Shown in pieces: positions 45,047 through 54,067 of a DNA stretch of 64,000 nt. Source of the DNA: Prochlorococcus sp. AG-347-L20. Its GTDB lineage: Bacteria > Cyanobacteriota > Cyanobacteriia > PCC-6307 > Cyanobiaceae. The translations under genes and the position numbers were made by a program. Under the pieces are notes generated by a model. It made no database searches, had not been told where the DNA came from, and saw only the letters and a list, made by a program, of their open reading frames with translations. Location of the stretch: positions 21,075 through 85,074 of the forward strand of contig QCCP01000007.1 in the NCBI GenBank assembly GCA_003281225.1, written 5' to 3'. The stretch's first letter is position 1; every line of letters begins with the position of its first letter.

Positions 45047-45610
45047 ATGAGTGATAATCTTTATTCCAAAAAATCAATTATTAAAGAAAGAATATCTGAG
45101 TTGAAAACAAAGAAATTTAGATTTGAAATAAATAGAATTCAACTTCCAAATGGACACGAAGGCGAATATGGTCAAATAATATTCCCTAATGCTGCATTAG
45201 CAGTGCCAATTACGGCTGATAATAAAGTTATACTTCTACGTCAATATAGATTTGCAGTATCAAGGTATTTATTAGAATTCCCAGCTGGTACGTTAGAAAT
45301 AGGCGAAACACCTATTAATTCAATAAAAAGAGAAATTCAAGAAGAGACTGGATTTAGTGCAGAAAAATGGGATAGACTAGGATCTCTAGTTAATGCTCCT
45401 GGATATTCAGATGAAGTGATTCATTTATTTCTTGCTCGAGAGTTAAGCAAATTAAATTCCGAGGTTAAAGGAGACTTAGATGAAGATATAGAAGTATTAA
45501 TGATGGATCCCGAAGAACTAGATAACCTTATCTCCAGTGGAGATGAAATACTTGATGCTAAAACTGTTACTGCCTGGTTTAGAGCAAAACAATTTTTAGA
45601 TAAATTATGA
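45047..45610 (+). CDS. NUDIX hydrolase (ADP-ribose pyrophosphatase-like)
   Basis: A 187-residue protein starting at ATG 45047 (MSDNLYSKKSIIKERISELK); an upstream frame extension inside folK is unlikely. The NUDIX box lies at about residues 83-105: GTLEIGETPINSIKREIQEE with TGFSAEKWDRLG. The context RQYRFAVSRYLLEFPAGTLE resembles ADP-ribose pyrophosphatases. It overlaps the photolyase gene by four bases (ATGA), a sign of coupled expression. Confidence 0.88.
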   Translation: MSDNLYSKKSIIKERISELKTKKFRFEINRIQLPNGHEGEYGQIIFPNAALAVPITADNKVILLRQYRFAVSRYLLEFPAGTLEIGETPINSIKREIQEETGFSAEKWDRLGSLVNAPGYSDEVIHLFLARELSKLNSEVKGDLDEDIEVLMMDPEELDNLISSGDEILDAKTVTAWFRAKQFLDKL

Positions 45611-47043
45611 ATAATCCAAGAATACTTTTTTGGCATAGAAAGGATCTAAGAATATTTGATAATCAAGCTTTAATGAGGGCATTTTCATTATCAAATGCTA
45701 TTACTGCAACTTATGTATTTGATAAAAATTACTCACACGATTTCAATTCGAATTCAAGAGCTTGGTTTCTAGGAAATTCGCTTCAAGAATTAGGAAATAA
45801 TTGGAAAAAAATGGGTAGTAGATTAGTTATGGAAGAAGGAGATCCGTTATTAATAATTCCTCAATTAGCAAAGAAAATAGATGCTAAATTTGTTTTTTGG
45901 AATAGATCAATTGAACCTTATGAGATTAATCGCGATTTACAAATAAAAAAAAATTTAAAAGAACAAAATATTCAAATTGTTGAGACATGGGATCACTTAT
46001 TGGTAGAACCTTTAAAAATATTTTCAGGGAATAACAATCCTTATTCCGTTTATGGACCTTTTTATAAAAACCTTAAATCAAAAATGAATTTATTAGGTTC
46101 ATATGAACAGGATAAAGTTGTTTTCCAGTTTAAAGATATAGATAATAAACTCAAAAAAAATAAGGCAATAAATTCATCTGATTCGGTTCTAGAGAAATTT
46201 ATCAAAAATATCAAATTTCCTGGTTCGAATATTTGTCCATGTAGACCTGGAGAGAATGCTGCCGAAACATTATTAGAAAACTTCATTAACGAGAAAAAAA
46301 TATATTCTTATAATTCTGCAAGAGATTTTCCTTCCCATAATGGGACATCATTTTTAAGTGCATCTCTCAGATTCGGCACCATCAGCATTAGAAAAGTTTG
46401 GAACGCCACATTAAATTTAAATTCAGATTTTGCAAGTCAAGAAAATTACCTATCAATTGAAACTTGGCAAAAAGAACTTGTTTGGCGTGAATTTTATCAA
46501 CATTGCTTATTCCATTTCCCAGAGCTAGAGAAAGGTCCATATAGAAAAAAATGGGATCACTTTCAATGGCAAAACAATAATGAATGGTTTCAACATTGGA
46601 GCAACGGAGAGACCGGAGTACCTATAGTTGATGCTGCAATGCGTCAACTAAATAGTACCGGCTGGATGCATAACAGATGTAGGATGATAGTGGCTTCATT
46701 TCTGGTAAAAGATCTTATATGCAATTGGCAAATGGGTGAGAAAAAATTTATGGAGACGTTGGTTGATGGAGACTTAGCTGCCAATAATGGGGGGTGGCAG
46801 TGGAGCGCCAGTAGTGGTATGGATCCAAAACCACTTAGAATTTTTAATCCATATACCCAAGCAAAAAAATTTGATCCTATTTGCGAATATATAAAATATT
46901 GGATTCCTGAATTATATAAAGTATCAAATTCAGAATTATTAAATGGGGAGATATCTAATTTAGAAAAAAATAATTATTCCAGCCCTATTGTCAATCACAA
47001 CATACAACAAAGATTATTTAAATCACTTTATGCTGAAATTTGA
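45607..47043 (+). CDS. phrB: Deoxyribodipyrimidine photolyase
   Basis: A 478-residue flavoprotein of the photolyase/cryptochrome family, which repairs UV-induced cyclobutane dimers with light. The N-terminal antenna domain starts ILFWHRKDLRIFDNQALMRA; the FAD domain includes ELVWREFYQHCLFHFP, GVPIVDAAMRQLNSTGWMHN, RCRMIVASFLVKDLICNWQM, and WQWSASSGMDPKPLRIFNPY. All are typical of class I CPD photolyases, a fitting enzyme for a surface-ocean cell. It converges on the DegT gene with a 16-base overlap. Confidence 0.95.
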   Translation: MNNPRILFWHRKDLRIFDNQALMRAFSLSNAITATYVFDKNYSHDFNSNSRAWFLGNSLQELGNNWKKMGSRLVMEEGDPLLIIPQLAKKIDAKFVFWNRSIEPYEINRDLQIKKNLKEQNIQIVETWDHLLVEPLKIFSGNNNPYSVYGPFYKNLKSKMNLLGSYEQDKVVFQFKDIDNKLKKNKAINSSDSVLEKFIKNIKFPGSNICPCRPGENAAETLLENFINEKKIYSYNSARDFPSHNGTSFLSASLRFGTISIRKVWNATLNLNSDFASQENYLSIETWQKELVWREFYQHCLFHFPELEKGPYRKKWDHFQWQNNNEWFQHWSNGETGVPIVDAAMRQLNSTGWMHNRCRMIVASFLVKDLICNWQMGEKKFMETLVDGDLAANNGGWQWSASSGMDPKPLRIFNPYTQAKKFDPICEYIKYWIPELYKVSNSELLNGEISNLEKNNYSSPIVNHNIQQRLFKSLYAEI

Positions 47044-48233
47044 ATTTCCTCTATACAATTCTTTAAAACTTTATTTAAATTTTCTGCTACATAAACTTGC
47101 TCTTCATAAGAAATTTCAGGAAACATCGGAAGACTAAGAACTTCTGTACAAATTCTCTCTGTATTTATGAGTTTTGTTCTAGAAAAATTTTTATTTTTGT
47201 ATGCTATTTGTGCATGTATTGGAATTGGATAATAAATAATTGAATTGATACCTTTTTCAAAAAGTTGTTGTTTTACCAAATTCCTTAAGGAATAGTATTT
47301 TTTGCAATCACTATCAAATATATTTGAAAAATCTTCATTTAAACAATATTTATCGTTTCTTAATTTGATGACAAATTGATTCCAAGAATGTGAAATTGAA
47401 TCAGAGCTGATTTTTGGAAAACTAATAAATGGATTTTTTTCTAATAAAGCAAGGTAATTTTTAGCAATTTTTTGGCGATTATTAATCCACTTAGAAATAT
47501 ATTTAATTTTAATGTTTAATACGGCAGCTTGAATGGTATCAAGTCTGCTGTTATATCCAATTTGGGTATGGTGATATCTTATTGGACTACCATGAACAGC
47601 CAATTCTCTAATTTTTTTGGCAATCATCTGATCTGAAGTTGTTACTGCTCCACCATCTCCAGCAGCTCCTAAATTTTTAGTAGGGAAAAAGCTAAAACAA
47701 CCTATATCACCGATACTACCAACTTTGGAATTTTCCCACATTGTGCATGTTGCCTGAGCACAATCTTCGATTACTTTTAAGTCATATTTGTTGGCCAAAG
47801 ATTTTATTGAGGTCATATTCACTGCATTCCCGAATAGATGAACTGGCATAATTGCCTTGGTATTAGAATTTATTTCTTGTTCTATTAGTTCAATATTAAT
47901 GAGAAAAGTTTCTGGATCTATATCTACCAAAACAGGATTAGCACCAACTGCACTAATAGCCTCTGCAGTCGCAAAAAAGCTAAAAGATGAGGTAATAACT
48001 TCATCACCCACACCAATGTCTAGTGCGCGCAACGCTAATACTAAAGCATCAGTTCCACTATTACATCCAATAGTATTTTCAACACCAATCAGATTAGAAA
48101 AACTCTCCTCAAATTTGGCAATTTCTTGTCCTCCAATATACTGACCCCCTTTTAAAACTTTAGAAACCTCACCCTCAATTTCTAAGCCAATTTCTTGGTA
48201 CTGCCTATTTAAAGTAAATGGAGGTATCTGCAT
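47028..48233 (-). CDS. DegT/DnrJ/EryC1/StrS-family aminotransferase
   Basis: A 401-residue PLP enzyme of the sugar aminotransferase family. Visible parts: FEESFSNLIGVENTIGCNSG and TDALVLALRALDIGVGDEVI, MPVHLFGNAVNMTSIKSLAN, VIEDCAQATC, the PLP-lysine region CFSFFPTKNLGAAGDGGAVT, and the GYNSRLDTIQAAVLNIKIKY motif. Such enzymes make amino sugars for cell-surface polysaccharides. No other polysaccharide genes are next to it. Confidence 0.9.
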   Translation of the reverse strand: MQIPPFTLNRQYQEIGLEIEGEVSKVLKGGQYIGGQEIAKFEESFSNLIGVENTIGCNSGTDALVLALRALDIGVGDEVITSSFSFFATAEAISAVGANPVLVDIDPETFLINIELIEQEINSNTKAIMPVHLFGNAVNMTSIKSLANKYDLKVIEDCAQATCTMWENSKVGSIGDIGCFSFFPTKNLGAAGDGGAVTTSDQMIAKKIRELAVHGSPIRYHHTQIGYNSRLDTIQAAVLNIKIKYISKWINNRQKIAKNYLALLEKNPFISFPKISSDSISHSWNQFVIKLRNDKYCLNEDFSNIFDSDCKKYYSLRNLVKQQLFEKGINSIIYYPIPIHAQIAYKNKNFSRTKLINTERICTEVLSLPMFPEISYEEQVYVAENLNKVLKNCIEEIQISA

Positions 48234-48286
48234 AGTGAATATATTAACCCTAAACCATATTTCTATGGGTAAATAAAAATTTTAAT

Positions 48287-48880
48287 TTATTTAAACCAAC
48301 TTGGTTCTTTACCAGGAGTCCACTTAATATTGCAACCTAAAGAAGGCATCTGATTTGAAGGATAAGAATTATCTTGATTCAAATCTTTTACAGCAGAGCG
48401 CAAATCTTTTCCAGACAGAGGGATATTATTACCTGGTCTACTATCGTCTAATTGGCCATGATAAAACAATAAAAAATCACCATCTCCTTCATTTGAAAAA
48501 AGATAAAAATCTGGGGTGCAAGCCGCTTTTAATTCCTTAGCAAAATTTTGATTTTCATCATATAGATAAGGAAAACTCCATCCCTGAGAATGTGCTTGAA
48601 ATCTCAAATTTTTAGGAGAATCTGAAGGATGAGTGAGAATATCATTACTAGAGATTGCAACTGTTTGAACTGTATTCTCAATTTCTTTACTTAAGGTGGT
48701 AATTTGATTCTCAATATATTTAACAAATGGGCAATGAGCACAAATAAACATTAAAAGTAGATGCCGATTATCTAGATTATGAGAATTAAAATATACATTA
48801 TTTGAAGAGTTAGCATTTAACATTTCGAAATTAGGCAATTGAAAACCTAGTTCCAAAACCATAGAATTTGTCCTGACCAT
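48287..48880 (-). CDS. Thioredoxin-fold protein (AhpC/TSA-like)
   Basis: A 197-residue redox protein. The N-terminus MVRTNSMVLELGFQLPNFEM leads to a thioredoxin-like fold with the redox CxxC in LLMFICAHCPFVKYIENQIT near residue 47-50, AISSNDILTHPSDSPKNLRF, a conserved cis-Pro region in AACTPDFYLF, and a C-terminal SLGCNIKWTPG. It matches the group often annotated as thioredoxin-family or alkyl hydroperoxide reductase-like. The substrate is unknown. It is divergent from fabI. Confidence 0.85.
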   Translation of the reverse strand: MVRTNSMVLELGFQLPNFEMLNANSSNNVYFNSHNLDNRHLLLMFICAHCPFVKYIENQITTLSKEIENTVQTVAISSNDILTHPSDSPKNLRFQAHSQGWSFPYLYDENQNFAKELKAACTPDFYLFSNEGDGDFLLFYHGQLDDSRPGNNIPLSGKDLRSAVKDLNQDNSYPSNQMPSLGCNIKWTPGKEPSWFK

Positions 48881-48986
48881 GTTTAAGTTGAATATTCTTT
48901 CATATTTGAAAATTATTGTATATTTTGCAGTAATCCGTAAAGATAGGTACTTTTATATAGGAGAATATATAGAAATAGTAAATAAA

Positions 48987-49769
48987 ATGCTTCTAAATCT
49001 AACTGGCAAAAAAATTCTTGTTACTGGAATTGCCAACAATCGTTCAATAGCATGGGGTATTGCTCAACAACTTTCAAAAGCTGGCGCAGAACTTGGAATC
49101 ACATATTTGCCTGATGATAAGGGAAGATTCGAATCTAAAGTTAGAGAACTAACGAAACCTTTAAACCCATCGTTATTTTTGCCTCTTGATGTTCAAAATC
49201 CAGCTCAAATAGAAGAAATCTTTCAAAATATAAAAAATAATTGGGGGCAAATTGACGGATTAGTTCACTGCTTAGCATTTGCAGGACGTGACGAATTAAT
49301 TGGAGATTATAGTGCTACCACTTCAGAGGGTTTTGATAGGGCTCTTAATATAAGTGCTTACTCATTAGCACCTTTATGTAAAGCAGCAAAACCACTTTTT
49401 AGTGATGGTGCTGGCGTTGTCTCATTAACTTATTTAGGATCAGAAAGGGCAATTCCTAACTACAACGTGATGGGAGTTGCTAAAGCAGCTTTAGAAGCTT
49501 CAGTCAGATATCTTTCTGCAGAACTTGGTCCAGAAAAACAAGTAAGAGTTAATGCTATAAGTGCTGGACCCATAAGAACACTTGCGAGTTCTGCTATAGG
49601 TGGCATTTTAGATATGATTCACAATGTTGAAGAAAAAGCTCCTTTGCGCAGAACGGTCACACAAACAGAAGTAGGTAATACTGCTGCTTTTTTATTAAGT
49701 GATCTCTCTAGCGGCATTTCAGGCCAAACAATTTATGTTGATGCGGGTTACTGCATTAATGGAATGTAA
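48987..49769 (+). CDS. fabI: Enoyl-[acyl-carrier-protein] reductase (NADH)
   Basis: A 260-residue short-chain dehydrogenase of fatty acid synthesis. The start is ATG 48987 (MLLNLTGKKILVTGIANNRS); an upstream in-frame TTG/ATG region adds 36 unconserved residues. The Rossmann motif is GIANNRSIAWGIAQQL; the Tyr-x6-Lys pair is YNVMGVAKAALEASVRYLSA; the ends are INAISAGPIRTLASSAIGG and GQTIYVDAGYCINGM. Target of triclosan in other bacteria. It is followed by hisB after 20 bases. Confidence 0.97.
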   Translation: MLLNLTGKKILVTGIANNRSIAWGIAQQLSKAGAELGITYLPDDKGRFESKVRELTKPLNPSLFLPLDVQNPAQIEEIFQNIKNNWGQIDGLVHCLAFAGRDELIGDYSATTSEGFDRALNISAYSLAPLCKAAKPLFSDGAGVVSLTYLGSERAIPNYNVMGVAKAALEASVRYLSAELGPEKQVRVNAISAGPIRTLASSAIGGILDMIHNVEEKAPLRRTVTQTEVGNTAAFLLSDLSSGISGQTIYVDAGYCINGM

Positions 49770-49789
49770 ACTAAGTTTTTTGTATAAAA

Positions 49790-50395
49790 ATGTCATTTCT
49801 AAGGCAATCTGAAATAAAAAGAAAAACGAATGAAACAGATATTTCTATATTTGTAAACTTAGATGGCAATGGTATTTCTGAGATTGATACCGGGATACCA
49901 TTCTTAGATCATATGCTTCATCAAATATCGAGTCATGGTTTGTTCGATTTAAAAATAAAAGCAATTGGAGATACTCATATTGATGATCATCATACAAATG
50001 AAGATGTAGGAATCGCATTAGGCAAAGCATTTTCAAAAGCCTTGGGAGAAAGAAAAGGAATAAGCAGATTTGGACATTTCTTTGCCCCATTAGATGAAGC
50101 ATTAGTTCAAGTCACTTTAGACTGCTCTGGTAGACCGCATCTATCTTATGATCTTCAATTAAAAGCCCCTAGAATAGGAAATTATGATACTGAACTAGTA
50201 AGAGAATTTTTTATTGCCTTTGTAAATAACAGCGGTATTACACTGCATATTAATCAAATACGAGGAACTAATTCACATCACATAGTTGAGGCGTGCTTTA
50301 AAGCTTTTTCAAGAGCAATGAGAATGGCTACCGAGATAGATCCAAGAAGATCTGATTCAATTCCAAGCAGTAAAGGAATGTTAGAAAAACAATAA
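49790..50395 (+). CDS. hisB: Imidazoleglycerol-phosphate dehydratase
   Basis: A 201-residue enzyme of histidine biosynthesis. Two metal-binding repeats are visible: [20 protein letters not shown] with [20 protein letters not shown], and [20 protein letters not shown]. It is the standalone form, without the phosphatase domain found in enteric bacteria. It lies 20 bases after fabI. Confidence 0.97.
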   Translation: MSFLRQSEIKRKTNETDISIFVNLDGNGISEIDTGIPFLDHMLHQISSHGLFDLKIKAIGDTHIDDHHTNEDVGIALGKAFSKALGERKGISRFGHFFAPLDEALVQVTLDCSGRPHLSYDLQLKAPRIGNYDTELVREFFIAFVNNSGITLHINQIRGTNSHHIVEACFKAFSRAMRMATEIDPRRSDSIPSSKGMLEKQ

Positions 50396-50428
50396 AATAG
50401 GAATTTTTTCGAATCAGCCACAATTCAG

Positions 50429-51952
50429 TTGAATTTTGGCGAAGATAGACAAAGTGATTATTATGTTGTGACTAATTTACAAGATAAAAAAATTGATAAA
50501 TCTAATATTTTTAAAAAAGAAGATTGGTCAAGTGCTTATCAAAATGTAGAAAAGGAGCTAACTAAAGAGCCTCTAAAAATTAGCAAAGGTAATAATATTA
50601 AAAATTTAAATGGAACATTATTAAGAAATGGACCAGGAATATTAGAGAGAGGTGGACAATGGGTACATCATCCATTTGATGGTGATGGGATGATAACATC
50701 CATAAAATTCGAAAACGGTCAGCCATTCTTAACAAATAGATTTGTTAAAACTAAAGGCTATTTGGAAGAAGAAAAAATAGATAAATTTATTTATAGAGGT
50801 GTTTTTGGAACACAAAAAAATGGAGGAATTTTAAATAATGTATTAGATCTAAAATTCAAGAATATCGCTAATACACATGTCATTAAATTAGGAGATGAAA
50901 TTCTCGCTTTATGGGAAGCAGCAGGTCCACATGCAATGGATCCTGATAGTCTTGAGACTATTGGTTTAACATCATTAAGAGGAGTTCTCAAGCCCAACGA
51001 AGCATTTAGTGCTCATCCCAAAACAGACCTAAACTCAAATGCATCTTCAGAACTTTTAGTCACTTTTGGAGTACAAACTGGGCCAAAAAGTACTATAAGA
51101 TTAATGGAATTTGATAATGCTGGTACAAATTCTGGAGAGCTCATCTTTGACAGAAAAGATACCTTTAATGGCTTTGCATTCCTTCATGATTTCGCAATAA
51201 CAACTAATTGGGCAATATTTTTACAGAATGCTATTGATTTCAATCCTCTTCCATTTGTAATGGGTCAAAGAGGAGCAGCACAATGTCTAAAGTCAAACCC
51301 AAATAAAAAGGCAAAGTTTTTTATCATCCCCAGAGAAAGTGGATTATTTAGAGGACAACCTTCTTTAACAATAGATGCTCCAGAAGGATTCGTTTTTCAT
51401 CATGTAAACGCATTTGAAAAAGATTCCAAAATCGTATTAGATAGTATTTTTTATGATGATTTCCCATCAGTTGGTCCAGACGAGAACTTTAGGGATATTG
51501 ACTTTGATAAATATCCAGAGGGAAAACTGAAAAGATCAATTATCGATCTAAAGACAAAAACTTGTGAACTTGAAACTTTCAGTGAACAATGTTGTGAATT
51601 TGCTGTTGTTAATCCTAAAAACTTAGGATTAAAAGCAACTTTTAGTTGGATGGCAAGCACATCTCAAAAACTGGGGAACGCTCCACTTCAAGCAATAAAA
51701 AAAATAAATTTAACTTCTAAGGAAGAAATTTATTGGTCAGCAGGTCCAAGTGGATTTGTTAGTGAACCAATTATGGTTCCATCAGATAACTCTTCAAAAG
51801 AAGATGAGGGATTTTTATTTATACTTCTATGGAACGGAGAAAGAAGAGGAAGCGATTTAGTGATATTAGACGCAAAAGACTTAAAAGAATTAGCTGTTTA
51901 TGAATTACCCATTGCAATTCCTCATGGCCTTCATGGATCTTGGGTTAATTGA
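50429..51952 (+). CDS. Carotenoid cleavage oxygenase (retinal pigment epithelial membrane protein family)
   Basis: A 507-residue seven-bladed propeller iron enzyme. The iron-ligand histidines can be placed in QWVHHPFDGDGMITSIKFE, FSAHPKTD, GFAFLHDFAITTNWAIFLQN, EGFVFHHVNAFEKDSKIV and the C-terminal PIAIPHGLHGSWVN. The family makes apocarotenoids such as retinal; the substrate is not determined. The start is TTG 50429, uncertain because the N-terminus is variable. It converges on the rdgB gene. Confidence 0.92.
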   Translation: MNFGEDRQSDYYVVTNLQDKKIDKSNIFKKEDWSSAYQNVEKELTKEPLKISKGNNIKNLNGTLLRNGPGILERGGQWVHHPFDGDGMITSIKFENGQPFLTNRFVKTKGYLEEEKIDKFIYRGVFGTQKNGGILNNVLDLKFKNIANTHVIKLGDEILALWEAAGPHAMDPDSLETIGLTSLRGVLKPNEAFSAHPKTDLNSNASSELLVTFGVQTGPKSTIRLMEFDNAGTNSGELIFDRKDTFNGFAFLHDFAITTNWAIFLQNAIDFNPLPFVMGQRGAAQCLKSNPNKKAKFFIIPRESGLFRGQPSLTIDAPEGFVFHHVNAFEKDSKIVLDSIFYDDFPSVGPDENFRDIDFDKYPEGKLKRSIIDLKTKTCELETFSEQCCEFAVVNPKNLGLKATFSWMASTSQKLGNAPLQAIKKINLTSKEEIYWSAGPSGFVSEPIMVPSDNSSKEDEGFLFILLWNGERRGSDLVILDAKDLKELAVYELPIAIPHGLHGSWVN

Positions 51953-51954
51953 AT

Positions 51955-52530
51955 TTAAGAAAAAATTTCAATTAAATCTGGAATAATTTTTTTTAATGCT
52001 TTACCTCTATGACTACAAGAGTCTTTAATATCATTATTCATTTCTGCGAAAGTTAATCTGGTAGAACTCTCCTCAAAAATTGGGTCATACCCAAAACCAC
52101 TTTTTCCTCTGGGGTTTAAAATAATATTGCCATTACATTTGGCCTCAGATTCAATAATCACTTCACCATTTGGGGAACAAACACAAATATTTGCAATAAA
52201 GAAAGCACTTCTATTTTGAACTCCATCAAGTTCTCTTAAAACTCGTTCAATTCTCTTCTGATCATTTTCTGCATATCTAGATGAGTAAATGCCAGGCTTA
52301 CCACCTAGAGCTTCAATACAAATTCCTGAATCATCTGCTATTGAAAAATTATTCGTTTTTCTCGAAACTTCACTCGCTTTTTTAATTGCATTATCTCTAA
52401 ATGTCAGTCCATCCTCTTCAACTTCTAATGATTCTGGCTGGAGTAACAATTTACAATTAACTCCAACAAGCAATTTCTTATATTCTTCAATTTTACCTTT
52501 ATTCTTACTTGCTAAAAATAAATTTTTCAT
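51955..52530 (-). CDS. rdgB: Non-canonical purine NTP pyrophosphatase (RdgB/HAM1)
   Basis: A 191-residue enzyme that cleans ITP and XTP from the nucleotide pool. The start is ATG 52530 (MKNLFLASKNKGKIEEYKKL), giving the canonical N-terminus; an upstream codon at 52569 lies inside the neighbour. Motifs are FRDNAIKKASEVSR, FSIADDSGICIEALGGKPGI, YSSRYA, GKSGFGYDPIFE and SHRGKALKKI. It starts two bases after the phosphohexomutase gene ends, so they form an operon. Confidence 0.96.
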   Translation of the reverse strand: MKNLFLASKNKGKIEEYKKLLVGVNCKLLLQPESLEVEEDGLTFRDNAIKKASEVSRKTNNFSIADDSGICIEALGGKPGIYSSRYAENDQKRIERVLRELDGVQNRSAFFIANICVCSPNGEVIIESEAKCNGNIILNPRGKSGFGYDPIFEESSTRLTFAEMNNDIKDSCSHRGKALKKIIPDLIEIFS

Positions 52531-52532
52531 CC

Positions 52533-53987
52533 TTATTTTCCTGCCAAATTTATAAATTCTTGACCCCACTCTAATACCTCAATTAGATAAGATTCTTTTG
52601 GTGCTTCACAATATAACCTTAAAAGAGGTTCCGTTCCTGAAAACCTAAAAAGAAGCCAAAAATTTTTATCAATTCTCAACTTTATTCCATCGATCTTTGA
52701 GATACTTTTTAACTTGTGATTATTAATATTCTCAGGAATATTATCTATGATAAATTCTTTTACGTTATTTTTTTCTGACTGATTTGGAAATTTAATATCA
52801 ATTCTTTTATAAAAACTTGGCCCAAAATCTTCTTGAATTTCATCTAAGGTTTCATATAAATATTGAGATTTTTCAGCAATTCCATTTAATAATACCATCG
52901 CTGCATATAGAGCATCTCTTTCAGGCATAAAGTCACCAAAACCTACTCCCCCAGATTCCTCTCCTCCAATAAATATTTTTTCTTTAATCATTTTTTCAGC
53001 AATATATTTAAAGCCAACTGGAAGTTCAAAAACATCTCTATTTTGACTCTCTGATATATTTTTAATAATATCTGAACCACTAACAGTCTTTAAAACTGGA
53101 TAAGAATTATTTTTAATTTCGCCCAAATAGCTAATAAAGTATGGTAGTAAATCTTGAGTACTACAGTATCTTCCTTTTTCATCAATTGTCGCAATTCTAT
53201 CACCATCACCATCAAATATAATTCCTAAAGTTTTCACTTCATTTGTTGAATTTTGCATTAGTGTTTGTTTTAGATTATCTGTATAATTCAAAAGAGGTTC
53301 AGGAGGGTTTCCTCCAAAAAAAGGATCAGCATCTTTCCTGATTTCTGAAATAACTTCTAAATCATTAGAAGCAAAAATCTCAGCCATACAATTTGCAGCT
53401 GAACCATGCATAGAATCTACAAAAATTCTCAATTTCATTTTTTTTAATCTCTTGGAAATATAGTCAATATCAAAAAGAGATTTAATTCTATCTAAATGAA
53501 ATTTCTTAATATCTACCAATTGATTAATACCATCTATTTTTTCAATTGAATTTCCAAGGATTAATCTTTTTTCAACTTCACTTGTAAAAGATTCGTCAAC
53601 AGAACATCCATTAAAGCTCTTTATTTTCAGACCTAGCCAATTATATGGATTATGACTTGCTGTAATTACTAACGCTCCAAGACAACCGACTTCTTTGACA
53701 TAGAAACTACAAGACGGTGTTGTCACAAAGCTATCAGATAAGATCGGTTCGAAACCACATCCTCTTACAAAAGGCACTATTTGCTTGGCGAATTCAGAAG
53801 CCATAAATCTACGATCATATCCAATAATAATTTTCTTTGAATTAACTTCTTTATAGTACTGATAATGCAACTCCTGACATGAAGCGACAACAACTCTTGA
53901 AAGATTGGACAGGTTAAAGTCAAAACCAATAATTCCTCTCCAACCATCAGTTCCAAATGTTATCTTATCTAATTTGTCAGCTTTCAA
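52533..53987 (-). CDS. Phosphoglucomutase/phosphomannomutase family protein
   Basis: A 484-residue alpha-D-phosphohexomutase. The N-terminal FGTDGWRGIIGFDFNLSNLS is followed by the active-site phosphoserine loop ALVITASHNPYNWLGLKIKS near residue 107, the metal-binding IIFDGDGDRIATIDEKGRYC near 245, and the sugar-binding FIGGEESGGVGFG near 330; the C-terminal phosphate loop is FRFSGTEPLLRLYCE. It interconverts hexose 1- and 6-phosphates; whether it prefers glucose or mannose cannot be told by eye. Confidence 0.93.
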   Translation of the reverse strand: MKADKLDKITFGTDGWRGIIGFDFNLSNLSRVVVASCQELHYQYYKEVNSKKIIIGYDRRFMASEFAKQIVPFVRGCGFEPILSDSFVTTPSCSFYVKEVGCLGALVITASHNPYNWLGLKIKSFNGCSVDESFTSEVEKRLILGNSIEKIDGINQLVDIKKFHLDRIKSLFDIDYISKRLKKMKLRIFVDSMHGSAANCMAEIFASNDLEVISEIRKDADPFFGGNPPEPLLNYTDNLKQTLMQNSTNEVKTLGIIFDGDGDRIATIDEKGRYCSTQDLLPYFISYLGEIKNNSYPVLKTVSGSDIIKNISESQNRDVFELPVGFKYIAEKMIKEKIFIGGEESGGVGFGDFMPERDALYAAMVLLNGIAEKSQYLYETLDEIQEDFGPSFYKRIDIKFPNQSEKNNVKEFIIDNIPENINNHKLKSISKIDGIKLRIDKNFWLLFRFSGTEPLLRLYCEAPKESYLIEVLEWGQEFINLAGK

Positions 53988-54067
53988 ATTTCAAATTTCC
54001 TTGATTTCTTTTAATTATCTATACTAATTTATATGAGTAAATTTTAAAACCGCCCTTAAAAAATAAT